From: Deltaproteobacteria bacterium | Lineage (GTDB): Bacteria > Desulfobacterota > SM23-61 | Reading direction: 5' to 3' | DNA: 10,937 nucleotides | NCBI GenBank assembly: GCA_026388915.1 | Contig: JAPLIW010000041.1 | Coordinates: 1 to 10,937, forward strand | Part shown: piece by piece, positions 1-6,442 of the stretch | How the letters are laid out: every line of letters begins with the position of its first letter | Numbering within the stretch: position 1 is the stretch's first letter | Notes under the pieces: model-generated | The model's input: only the letters and a program-made list of their open reading frames with translations | The model's database searches: none | What the model was told of the DNA's origin: nothing | Made by a program: the position numbers and the translations under genes

Positions 1-1914
1 ATGGGGCTTGAGAGTGTCAGCCACGGCCACAACCCCGGCCGCGGAATGATTTCTTGCCACCACCATGGGGGTTTTGCCTTCACTGGCCAGGCGCTCCATC
101 TCCCCCCGGAGGCCACTCAGGTCAATCCCTTTCTCCTCCATAAGCCTGAGGTTTCCGAGGAGAATCGCTTCCCCATCGATTTGGGCCTTGATTCCCTGTC
201 CGGGAATGGCTTCAAATCCTTCCGCTGGACTGAGCCCCAGCCCCTTTTCTTCGGCCGCACGGACGATGGCCTCCCCCAGGGGGTGTTCCGATCCCTTTTC
301 TGCCGAAGCGGCCCACCGGAGGACCTGCTCTTCTTTAAATTCCTTTCCGACGACAATGTCAGTGACCGACGGTTTCCCCTGAGTGAGGGTCCCGGTCTTG
401 TCAAAGAGAATGGTGTTCACCCGGTGGATGGTCTCCAGGCTTTCTCCCCCCTTGATAAGAATTCCGTTCTCCGCACCCCGGCCGGTTCCCACCATAATGG
501 CGGTGGGCGTCGCCAGTCCCAGAGCGCAGGGGCAGGCAATAATCAAAACCGCTACGAAATTAAGCAGAGCCAGAGTGAAAGCCGGCCTGGGTCCGAAAAT
601 CATCCAGACGGCAAAAGTAAGCAGGGCAATCGATATGACCGTGGGCACAAATACACTCGCCACCCGGTCCGCCAGCCTCTGAATCGGTGCCTTGGAGCCT
701 TGGGCTTCTTCCACCAGCCGGATGATTTGCGCCAGGGCCGTCTCCTTGCCCACCTTGGTGGCCTCAAAACGAAACGATCCGGTCTTATTGATGGTTCCCC
801 CCATGACCGGATCCCCGGCATGCTTCTCCACCGGAATGCTCTCTCCGGTGAGCATCGACTCATCCACCGCCGACCAGCCTTCCCGGACAATTCCATCGAC
901 GGCGATTTTCTCCCCCGGCCGAACGATCACCCCATCCCCTTTGCGTACCTCTTCTACCGGGATATCTATCTCCTGCCCGTTCCGGACCACCCTGGCAGTC
1001 TTGGCCTGAAGGCCCATGAGCCGTTTTATGGCCGAGGAGGTTTGACCTTTGGCGATGGCTTCCAGAAGTTTCCCCAAGAGGATCAGGGTGATGATCATGG
1101 CCGAGGTGTCAAAGTAAACTCCCAGGTCCAATCCCCCGGCCCGGAACAATTTGGGGAAGAAGGTTATCACCGTGCTGTAGATGTAGGCCGCGGAAGTTCC
1201 CACCGCGATGAGGGTGTTCATGTCCGAAGTCCGGTGCTTCAAGGCCAGCCAGAAACCCCGGTAAAACTGCCAGCCCGCCCAGAATTGAACGGGGGTGGTC
1301 AGCAGAAAAAGGGTCAGATGGTTTTGCAGGATCGTGGGCCACCAGGGAAACCATTCAGGCATACTTCCGAAGAAAATGGCCGCCGAGAGAACGGCGCTGA
1401 CTACGAACTTTCGCTTCTGCAGCCGGATCTCCCGGCTTCTGGCTTCAGCTTCCCGGTCGGCCGAAGCTTCTTCCTCGAATCCCCTGACCTCGTACCCCAG
1501 GTCCTCGACCGTCTTCCGAAACTCGGACGTTCCCACTTTTTCGGGATAATATAGGACCGTGGCTCTTTCGGTGGCCAGGTTGACCTGGGCTTCGGTCACT
1601 CCTTCAATTTTGCGCAGACCCTTTTCAATCCGGTTCACGCACGCGGCACAGGTCATGCCGCCGATGGCGATAGTGATTTTTTCTTCTTTGCTCAGCTCCT
1701 GGGGGACACCGTAGCCAAGGTCTTCGACGGCCTTTTTTATACTCTCTGGTTCAACAAGGCTGGGATCATAGACGATATTGGCCTTTTCGGTGGCTAAATT
1801 GACACTGGCCTCTCGAACCCCTCCGACGGCCCGGAGGGATTTTTCGATCCGGGCCACGCAGGAAGCGCAGGTCATCCCCTGGATGGGTAAAGATAAGTTT
1901 TTGGGTTCACTCAT
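1..1914 (-). CDS. copA: Heavy-metal (copper-type) P1B ATPase, N-terminal 638 residues; C-terminus beyond the left window edge
   Basis: Predicted ATP-driven exporter of soft metal ions, most likely Cu(I), in the inner membrane. The minus-strand frame is open from ATG 1912-1914 to base 1 with no stop. Seen motifs: two N-terminal HMA metal-binding domains (GMTCASC at residues 13-19, GMTCAAC at 86-92), actuator-domain TGES at 356-359, the intramembrane CPC metal site at 461-463, the phosphorylated Asp in DKTGT at 505-509, and the nucleotide-domain HP pair at 544-545. The visible part stops in the P-domain near VADTLKP, so the GDGxND hinge and the last two membrane helices lie outside. Those helices carry the residues that separate Cu(I) from other subtypes, so copper is a family inference from CPC plus the HMA pair. 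No Shine-Dalgarno precedes the ATG. An inverted-repeat element lies directly upstream, and an in-frame ATG at 2066-2068 may mark the ancestral start. No CueR-type operator was recognised. Confidence 0.93.
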   Translation of the reverse strand, partial: MSEPKNLSLPIQGMTCASCVARIEKSLRAVGGVREASVNLATEKANIVYDPSLVEPESIKKAVEDLGYGVPQELSKEEKITIAIGGMTCAACVNRIEKGLRKIEGVTEAQVNLATERATVLYYPEKVGTSEFRKTVEDLGYEVRGFEEEASADREAEARSREIRLQKRKFVVSAVLSAAIFFGSMPEWFPWWPTILQNHLTLFLLTTPVQFWAGWQFYRGFWLALKHRTSDMNTLIAVGTSAAYIYSTVITFFPKLFRAGGLDLGVYFDTSAMIITLILLGKLLEAIAKGQTSSAIKRLMGLQAKTARVVRNGQEIDIPVEEVRKGDGVIVRPGEKIAVDGIVREGWSAVDESMLTGESIPVEKHAGDPVMGGTINKTGSFRFEATKVGKETALAQIIRLVEEAQGSKAPIQRLADRVASVFVPTVISIALLTFAVWMIFGPRPAFTLALLNFVAVLIIACPCALGLATPTAIMVGTGRGAENGILIKGGESLETIHRVNTILFDKTGTLTQGKPSVTDIVVGKEFKEEQVLRWAASAEKGSEHPLGEAIVRAAEEKGLGLSPAEGFEAIPGQGIKAQIDGEAILLGNLRLMEEKGIDLSGLRGEMERLASEGKTPMVVARNHSAAGVVAVADTLKPH

Positions 1915-1918
1915 GTTT

Positions 1919-2051
1919 GACGGTCTCGTAAAAAGTCTCTTGGAGCGTCACCCCGGCGAAAGCCGGGGTCCAGAACATCTTGAAATAACTTGATTCCGGC
2001 TTTCGCCGGAATGACGAATTCTATGGAATTGCGACTTTTTACGAGTTCATC
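1919..2051. repeat. 133-bp inverted-repeat element (REP/BIME-like hairpin pair with terminal inverted repeats)
   Basis: The ends are GACGGTCTCGTAAAAAGTC (1919-1937) and its inverted partner at 2033-2051, matching at 16 of 19 positions with a perfect 13-bp inner part (1925-1937 against 2033-2045). Inside, 1947-2016 holds two hairpins in opposite orientation: CCCCGGC-GAAA-GCCGGGG, then TTCCGGC-TTTC-GCCGGAA, which is the same design read on the other strand. The element has no coding capacity. The 6-bp sequence ATGTTT abuts both ends (1913-1918 and 2052-2057), extendable to TCATGTTT if the right end is drawn at 2049, which looks like a target-site duplication. A related core recurs at 8413-8491. 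Non-autonomous mobility is an inference; no cognate transposase is visible. Confidence 0.8.
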
Positions 2052-2187
2052 ATGTTTTTATCATTCATGTTATTTATGATGCGATTTAAAACCCTTTGAT
2101 TCAACAAGAATTTTTGGGAAATTGGGATTAAAATGGAAAATGGGCTGGGGGGAACGCCAAAACGATTTTTCCCTATACATTTTTTAA

Positions 2188-2216
2188 TTGCAAAGGTATG
2201 CTTAAGTCTATATAAT
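2188..2216 (+). promoter_or_regulatory. Sigma70-type promoter of rplM-rpsI
   Basis: A consensus -10 TATAAT at 2211-2216 lies exactly 17 bp from a -35-like TTGCAA at 2188-2193 (4 of 6 matches to TTGACA). Transcription would start near 2223, giving a leader of only about 24 nt before the rplM ATG at 2247. That is too short for an elaborate ribosomal-protein leader. The rplM Shine-Dalgarno GAGGT is at 2236-2240. Confidence 0.75.
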
Positions 2217-2246
2217 CTAGATTTAATTTACGACTGAGGTTCGTCT

Positions 2247-2675
2247 ATGAAAACTCCTCTAGTGAAAAACGAGAATATCAAGCCCAAATGGCACTTGGTG
2301 GATGCCGATGGGAGGATTCTGGGACGGCTGGCCACACGGGTTGCAATCCTGCTGCGGGGGAAGAACAAGCCCATCTTTGCCCCTCATCAGGACACGGGTG
2401 ATTTCGTGGTGGTCATCAATGCGAAGAAAGTGGCCCTGACCGGGAAAAAATGGAAAGAGAAGATCTATTTTCATCACTCCGGATACCCCGGCGGGCTAAA
2501 AGAGGCCAGCGCCGAAAAAATCAGGGACAAGAAGCCCGAGCGCCTCATCACCATGGCCGTTCAGGGAATGCTGCCCAAGACCAAACTGGGGAAAAAACTG
2601 ATCAAGAAGCTCAAAGTCTATGCCGGAGACACCCATCCCCACGAAGCCCAACAACCTGAAGCTTATACCCTATAA
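2247..2675 (+). CDS. rplM: 50S ribosomal protein L13 (uL13)
   Basis: Structural protein of the large ribosomal subunit, an early-assembling 23S rRNA binder. The 142-residue product has the family's usual length. It shows the typical opening WHLVDADGRILGRLAT, the central HHSGYPGGLK stretch, and the C-terminal half with AVQGMLPKTKLGKK and LKVYAGDTHPHEAQQP. The ATG at 2247 is set by GAGGT six bases upstream and by a well-placed sigma70-type promoter. It is followed after an 11-bp gap by rpsI, the near-universal partner, so the two form a dicistronic operon ending at the terminator at 3100-3129. Nothing is unusual in the protein. Confidence 0.98.
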   Translation: MKTPLVKNENIKPKWHLVDADGRILGRLATRVAILLRGKNKPIFAPHQDTGDFVVVINAKKVALTGKKWKEKIYFHHSGYPGGLKEASAEKIRDKKPERLITMAVQGMLPKTKLGKKLIKKLKVYAGDTHPHEAQQPEAYTL

Positions 2676-2686
2676 AGGAAGGACAT

Positions 2687-3079
2687 ATGCCCGAAAAAGT
2701 TTACTATGCCACTGGGAAGAGGAAGACTTCGATCGCCCGGGTCTGGATGAAGCCCGGCGACGGAAAAGTCACGGTAAATGACCAGGAGATGAACCAGTAC
2801 TTCAAGCTGGACACGGCTAAGATGATCATCTTCCAGCCCCTGGAGCTGACCGGCACGCTGGGCCAGTTCGACATCGACATCACGGTTCTGGGCGGGGGGA
2901 TGAAAGGACAGGCCGGAGCCATTCGTCATGGGATCACCCGCGGCCTCCTCGCGGTAAAAGACGAGTTCCGGGAATCGCTGAAGAAAGCGGGCCTCATCAC
3001 CCGGGACCCCCGGAAGAAAGAGCGTAAAAAATACGGCCAGAAAGGCGCCCGGAAGAGATTCCAATACTCCAAACGGTAA
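2687..3079 (+). CDS. rpsI: 30S ribosomal protein S9 (uS9)
   Basis: Structural protein of the small subunit, whose C-terminal tail reaches toward the P-site tRNA. The 130-residue product has the standard length. It begins with the family signature YATGKRKTSIARVW, contains GQAGAIRHGITRGL in the middle and DPRKKERKKYGQKGARK near the end, and finishes in the conserved Ser-Lys-Arg. The start codon follows an AAGGAAGG ribosome-binding stretch lying in the 11-bp gap after rplM. It is the second and last gene of the operon, and an intrinsic terminator follows 20 bp after the stop. Confidence 0.98.
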   Translation: MPEKVYYATGKRKTSIARVWMKPGDGKVTVNDQEMNQYFKLDTAKMIIFQPLELTGTLGQFDIDITVLGGGMKGQAGAIRHGITRGLLAVKDEFRESLKKAGLITRDPRKKERKKYGQKGARKRFQYSKR

Positions 3080-3099
3080 TCCGGATTGGGGTAAAAATC

Positions 3100-3129
3100 A
3101 AGGGAAGGTCTTCCGGCCTTCCCTTTTTT
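3100..3129 (+). terminator. Intrinsic terminator of rplM-rpsI
   Basis: A GC-rich stem GGGAAGG (3102-3108) pairs with CCTTCCC (3117-3123) across an 8-nt loop and is followed by six T residues (3124-3129). Two flanking A:T pairs can extend the stem. The position, 20 bp past the rpsI stop on the same strand, fits an operon end. Confidence 0.85.
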
Positions 3130-3161
3130 ACTGCCCAAATGGGTTAGCTTTCACCCGCAAA

Positions 3162-3200
3162 CTCCCTCTCCCCTAGCGGGAGAGGGTGGGGTGAGGGGGG
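3162..3200. repeat. Pyrimidine/purine palindromic intergenic repeat
   Basis: CCCTCTCCC (3164-3172) and GGGAGAGGG (3178-3186) form a perfect 9-bp stem with a 5-nt loop, followed by a G-rich tail (GTGGGGTGAGGGGGG). It lies between the rpsI terminator and argC. This is a widespread type of dispersed intergenic palindrome in proteobacterial-type genomes. A loosely similar C/G-tract palindrome occurs at 8521-8558. Function is unknown; there is no T-tract to make it a terminator. Confidence 0.6.
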
Positions 3201-3297
3201 ATAAAGTCAGGAATGTTTTCATTCTGGAAGGTGATCATCCCCACCCCTTCCTCGTGCGCGGGCGGTAATGCCATGGGACCAATGAAGGAGGAACGCC

Positions 3298-4335
3298 ATG
3301 ATCCGAGTGGGCGTGATCGGAGCAACGGGCTATACCGGGATCGAGCTGGTGCGGTTGCTTTCCAGGCACCCCAAGGTTCAATTGACCGCGCTGACGGCCG
3401 AGAAAAACGTGGGTCAGCCGATCTGGAAGCTCTTCCCGTCCATTCTGAAAGAGGTCGACCTGGTCTGCCAGCCCCTGGAAGTCGAGCCTTTATCCAAAGC
3501 CTGTGACTTCGTCTTCACCGCCCTGCCCCATAAGGCGGTCATGGATGTAGCGCCGGGCTTCCTGGAAAAAGGAATCAAGATTGTTGACCTGAGCGCGGAT
3601 TTCCGCCTGGCCGATCCGAAGGTTTACGAGCAATGGTACGAACCCCACACCGCGCCGGGGCTTTTGAAGGAGGCGGTTTACGGCATTCCTGAACTGCACC
3701 GTGAGGAAATCAAAAAAGCCAGGCTGGTCGCCAACCCCGGTTGCTACCCCACCAGCGTAATTCTGGCCCTGGCCCCGGTCCTGAAACACAAGGTCGTCGA
3801 TATCCGCACCCTCATTGCCGATTCCAAGTCAGGGGTCAGCGGGGCCGGCCGGTCCGCCGTCCTCTCTTCCATGTTTGCCGAGGTGAGCGAGAACTTCAAG
3901 GCCTACAAGGTGACCGAACACCGGCACACCCCGGAGATGGAGCAGGAACTGAGCCGGGTGGCCGGGGAAAAGGTCATCCTCACCTTTACCCCTCACCTGG
4001 TGCCCATGAAGAGGGGAATCCTCTCCACCATTTACGCCACCCTGGCCAAACCCCTCTCCGAAAAAGAAATCTACGAGATGTACCTGGATTTCTACGGAAA
4101 GGAGAGGTTCATCCGCGTCCGCCCCTCCGACCTTCTCCCCAGCACCGCCGATGTCTTCGGGTCGAATTACTGCGATATTGCGGTGAAGGTGGACAAGCGG
4201 ATCAACCGCCTCATCATCCTCTCGGCCATCGACAACCTGGTAAAAGGGGCCTCGGGTCAGGCCGTGCAGAACATGAACGTGATGCTCGGCCTCGAAGAAT
4301 CCCTGGGGCTGGATATCGTACCCGTTTATCCGTAA
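3298..4335 (+). CDS. argC: N-acetyl-gamma-glutamyl-phosphate reductase
   Basis: Cytoplasmic NADPH-dependent enzyme of arginine biosynthesis. It reduces N-acetyl-glutamyl-5-phosphate to the semialdehyde, the third step from glutamate. The 345-residue length is typical. The N-terminus carries the dinucleotide-binding motif GATGYTG (residues 9-15). The catalytic cysteine is C149 in NPGCYPT, and the conserved active-site histidine segment HRHTPE is at 208-213. DSKSGVSGAGR (175-185) and PHLVPMKRGILST in the C-terminal half are further family signatures. The start at 3298 is supported by AAGGAGG at 3285-3291, six bases upstream. It follows rplM-rpsI on the same strand but sits beyond their terminator and an intergenic palindrome, so it probably has its own promoter, which I could not place confidently. 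It is followed by repeats and a toxin-antitoxin pair rather than other arg genes. Confidence 0.97.
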   Translation: MIRVGVIGATGYTGIELVRLLSRHPKVQLTALTAEKNVGQPIWKLFPSILKEVDLVCQPLEVEPLSKACDFVFTALPHKAVMDVAPGFLEKGIKIVDLSADFRLADPKVYEQWYEPHTAPGLLKEAVYGIPELHREEIKKARLVANPGCYPTSVILALAPVLKHKVVDIRTLIADSKSGVSGAGRSAVLSSMFAEVSENFKAYKVTEHRHTPEMEQELSRVAGEKVILTFTPHLVPMKRGILSTIYATLAKPLSEKEIYEMYLDFYGKERFIRVRPSDLLPSTADVFGSNYCDIAVKVDKRINRLIILSAIDNLVKGASGQAVQNMNVMLGLEESLGLDIVPVYP

Positions 4336-4338
4336 TGA

Positions 4339-4396
4339 AGTTCGGAGCGATTTAGTTCGGAGTTCGGGGTTTGTAGGGGCGACCGGCTGGTCGCCC
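4339..4396. repeat. AGTTCGG short repeats plus GGGCGACC palindrome
   Basis: Degenerate copies of AGTTCGG(A/G)G occur at about 4339-4367, two of them back to back. They are followed by GGGCGACC (4377-4384) and GGTCGCCC (4389-4396), a perfect 8-bp stem with a 4-nt loop. The palindrome ends 17 bp before the chosen start of the MntA gene. A related palindrome, GGGCGATCC/GGATCGCCC, lies at 8619-8639. There is no T-tract. It could equally be a dispersed repeat or an operator-like site. Confidence 0.6.
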
Positions 4397-4413
4397 GTAT
4401 GGAGTTAGCAGGC

Positions 4414-4707
4414 ATGAAATCACGAGACGAAATTCGCTCACTTATCAAGCAGCATCAGAATATTCTCGCCGATCGCTATGGTGTGGAAGTCGTAGGGCTC
4501 TTCGGTTCCTATGCTCGGCAGGACCCCAAGCCGGGAAGTGATATCGATCTCCTTGCGGAAATACTTCGTCCCGTAAGCCTCTTCGAGCTCATCGGGGCCG
4601 AAATCTACCTCAGCGAAATTCTCGGCATAAAGGTGGATCTGATTCCAAAGCGCGATGTGCGGGAGGAATTGAAAGAAACGATTCTCAGAGAGGCCGTCGG
4701 CATATGA
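4414..4707 (+). CDS. mntA: MntA-type minimal nucleotidyltransferase antitoxin (MNT domain)
   Basis: Small nucleotidyltransferase of the polymerase-beta fold. In characterised HEPN/MNT modules the MNT partner neutralises the toxin by transferring AMP to a tyrosine of the HEPN protein. The 97-residue product contains the exact GSx10DxD signature: G31-S32, then D43 and D45 in SDIDL. The third acidic residue is probably D75 in KVDLIP. I chose ATG 4414 over the in-frame ATG at 4399 because GGAG at 4401-4404 sits nine bases upstream, whereas nothing precedes 4399 except a palindrome. The stop overlaps the HEPN gene start by 4 bp (ATGA), typical of translationally coupled toxin-antitoxin genes. The usual GSYARG is GSYARQ here, a mild deviation outside the catalytic acids. 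Confidence 0.9.
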   Translation: MKSRDEIRSLIKQHQNILADRYGVEVVGLFGSYARQDPKPGSDIDLLAEILRPVSLFELIGAEIYLSEILGIKVDLIPKRDVREELKETILREAVGI

Positions 4708-5051
4708 CCCGCAACATCCTCTTATACATCAAAGATATTCTCCAGAATATGCAGGATGCGCAGGATTTTATCCGAGGAATGTCCTACGAGAAATTCGTGG
4801 CGGACAAAAAGACTTTTAATGCCGTTGTGCGCTCCCTTGAGGTTATCGGCGAGGCGGCAAAGAATGTTCCCGAAGAAGTCCGCTCAAAATACCCCTCCGT
4901 CCCCTGGAAGGAAATGGCTGGGATGAGGGACAAAGTGATTCACTTCTATTTCGGCGTGAACCGGGAGGCTGTCTGGATCGCCGTCAAGGATCGTATTCCT
5001 GCCGTTAATCCTCTGATCGAACAAATCCTGGGCGATCTTGATCAGAAATAG
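4704..5051 (+). CDS. hepT: HepT-type HEPN-domain toxin (DUF86 family)
   Basis: Predicted cytoplasmic RNase toxin of the HEPN superfamily, partner of the MNT protein encoded immediately upstream. The 115-residue, mainly helical product carries an exact Rx4HxY motif: R75, H80 and Y82 in RDKVIHFY. In the characterised system the Arg and His are needed for RNase activity and the Tyr is the AMP-acceptor site. The preceding stretch SLEVIGEAAKNVPEEVR (residues 44-60) and VPWKEMAGMRD are hallmarks of the DUF86/HepT family. The start ATG overlaps the mntA stop by 4 bp. It converges on the amidohydrolase gene, leaving 35 bp between the ends. All key residues are intact, so the module looks functional. 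Target RNA is unknown; plasmid maintenance or anti-phage defence are family-level possibilities. Confidence 0.9.
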   Translation: MTRNILLYIKDILQNMQDAQDFIRGMSYEKFVADKKTFNAVVRSLEVIGEAAKNVPEEVRSKYPSVPWKEMAGMRDKVIHFYFGVNREAVWIAVKDRIPAVNPLIEQILGDLDQK

Positions 5052-5086
5052 GCCTGGCAACCGTTTATAACCAAATAACCGGCCAC

Positions 5087-6070
5087 CTACCTATTCGAAA
5101 ACCCATACAGAACCGCCGGATTTTCGACCAGAACCTTTTTCCGCAGGGCCTCATCCGGCGCCCACTCGGTCAGCAGGTCGAAGAGCACGGCGTCGTTCGG
5201 CTTGTGCTCCCTCTCGGTCGGGTGCGGCCAGTCGCTTCCCCATACCATCCTCTCCGGCGCCGCCTTCAGGTATGCCCGGGCGAGCTCGGTCGTGTCCGCG
5301 TAAGTCGGCGGGCCGACCTTGGTGTCCTGATACACCCCTGACAGCTTAACCCAGGTCCGGCCCTTGTCGATCAGTCGGCAGATGATCTGGAAGGCGGGGT
5401 GTTTAACGCCCGCCGGCTGCGGGATTCTCCCCATGTGATCGAACACGATCGGCGCTGCGATGCGCTTCAGCAGGTCCTCGCGCTCGACAATCTGATCCCC
5501 CCGGAAATGGAGCTGTACATGCCAACCGAGGTCGTTCGCCCGTTTGGCCAGCGGCTCGATCATTTCGAAGCTGGTGACCGCGGTTTTGGGGTCGAAGAGG
5601 GTGAATCGAATCCCGCGGATGCCCCCGTCCGCCATTTTCTTCAGCTCGGCATCGGTGACTTCAGTGCGGACAACCGCGACTCCCCGCGCATTCGCCAGGC
5701 CGAGCTGGGAAATGCCGTCCACCGTGACGGCATTAGCCGTGGCGTAGGCGCTGGGTGTGACAATCACGGCCCGCGTCGTCCCGATCCGCTTCTGGAGAAG
5801 CCGGTACTGCTCCACGCCGGCGCCCTTCACCAGCCGCGCGACCGGCCCGGGGGGCGGAAAGCGCTCATCATAGATGTGAAGGTGACAGTCGCAGGCATTC
5901 GCCGGTGCCTTCAGCTTCGGCGCCTCGGTGCCGGAGGAATGGGGCACCTTGTGCTCCTTTGAAGAAGCCTCCGCAATTTTCCCGGGAATGCCAATTCTGC
6001 CCGCTGCCGCCACGGCCACCAACCCGGCCCCTTTGATAAAGGTGCGCCGTGTGAACTGACGCTTTCGCAT
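5087..6070 (-). CDS. Tat-exported amidohydrolase-2 family protein (LigI-like TIM-barrel hydrolase)
   Basis: A 327-residue predicted hydrolase of the amidohydrolase-2 family, the group that includes 2-pyrone-4,6-dicarboxylate lactonase. The N-terminus is a twin-arginine signal: basic KRQFTRRTFIKG (residues 3-14, RR at 8-9), then an alanine-rich hydrophobic segment to about residue 35. This implies folded export to the periplasm. TIM-barrel active-site residues are visible: HLH at 63-65, H188 in LHFRGD, H212 in FDHMGR, and D280 in WGSDWPHP. The start at 6070 is preferred over the in-frame ATG at 6085 because GGAGG (6077-6081) lies six bases upstream of 6070, and the longer form would place that site inside the coding region. 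Substrate cannot be predicted: related proteins hydrolyse lactones, decarboxylate or cleave C-C bonds. No pathway partners are adjacent. Confidence 0.88.
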   Translation of the reverse strand: MRKRQFTRRTFIKGAGLVAVAAAGRIGIPGKIAEASSKEHKVPHSSGTEAPKLKAPANACDCHLHIYDERFPPPGPVARLVKGAGVEQYRLLQKRIGTTRAVIVTPSAYATANAVTVDGISQLGLANARGVAVVRTEVTDAELKKMADGGIRGIRFTLFDPKTAVTSFEMIEPLAKRANDLGWHVQLHFRGDQIVEREDLLKRIAAPIVFDHMGRIPQPAGVKHPAFQIICRLIDKGRTWVKLSGVYQDTKVGPPTYADTTELARAYLKAAPERMVWGSDWPHPTEREHKPNDAVLFDLLTEWAPDEALRKKVLVENPAVLYGFSNR

Positions 6071-6442
6071 GTCCCGCCTCCGCATTTAGTTTCAGAGCTT
6101 GTTTTTGTAAAGGTTTTTCACCCTGAATTTTTATCTGTGTTTATCTGTACTACTAACGTGCAGACTCTCCAAATTTTGGAAAGAATTTTTGGTTAGGAAA
6201 CGGGCCTCTGAAATCCCCCCAACCCCCCTTTAGAAAAGGGGGGCGGAGGGGGGATTTCTGGGATCACCCGTAACCCTGAGCAAAACTCTTGCAGAAAGAT
6301 GACCTGATTTTGGTTGCGGCTGCGCCGCGCTGTGTTCATCTGTGTCCCAAACAATAAAATGGCTTGAAGTCTTTAATTTTTTCCCGCGTTCATCCGTGTT
6401 CATCCGCGTCCCAATAAGATTTTTGCTGATTGGAACAAAGGT
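6071..6442. other. Intergenic gap with TTCATCYGTGT-type repeats and a C/G-tract palindrome
   Basis: No coding region was recognised. Degenerate short repeats resembling GTTCATCCGTGTTCATCCGC occur at about 6127-6147, 6333-6350 and 6387-6413. A perfect palindrome occupies 6210-6258. The remainder is AT-rich filler. Besides the amidohydrolase ribosome-binding site at 6077-6081, no confident promoter for that gene was found. Confidence 0.6.
6210..6258. repeat. C/G-tract palindrome
   Basis: GAAATCCCCCC (6210-6220) is perfectly inverted at 6248-6258 (GGGGGGATTTC). Inside it, CCCCCCTT (6223-6230) pairs with AAGGGGGG (6236-6243), giving an almost continuous long hairpin. Similar hairpins are scattered in intergenic regions of many proteobacterial-type genomes. 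No T-tract follows, so it is unlikely to be an ordinary intrinsic terminator. Confidence 0.7.

Noticed and set aside
1..1554. Long plus-strand open frame (517 codons) opposite the P-type ATPase
   Set aside because: It is the antisense shadow of the ATPase, whose motifs (HMA, CPC, DKTGT, TGES) are unambiguous on the minus strand. The plus-strand product is low-complexity and has no recognisable domain.
1919..2051. CRISPR-like or attenuator interpretation of the hairpin region upstream of the ATPase
   Set aside because: There are only two stem-loops, in inverted orientation, with no regular spacers and no T-tract. Homology to 8390-8520 favours a dispersed element.
3741..4355. Second plus-strand frame (204 codons) inside argC
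   Set aside because: Out-of-frame shadow of argC with Pro/Arg/Gly-rich composition typical of frame-shifted GC-rich coding sequence.
3298..5051. argC and the MntA-HepT pair as one functional operon
   Set aside because: They are separated by repeats and a palindrome, and their functions are unrelated; adjacency is more likely the result of insertion.
5399..5962. Plus-strand open frame of 187 codons opposite the amidohydrolase
   Set aside because: Antisense shadow in a GC-rich gene; no start signal or domain.
6083..6111. Promoter candidate for the amidohydrolase (TTTACA, 17 bp, TAAATG on the minus strand)
   Set aside because: The -10 match is poor and the implied start of transcription would overlap the ribosome-binding site.
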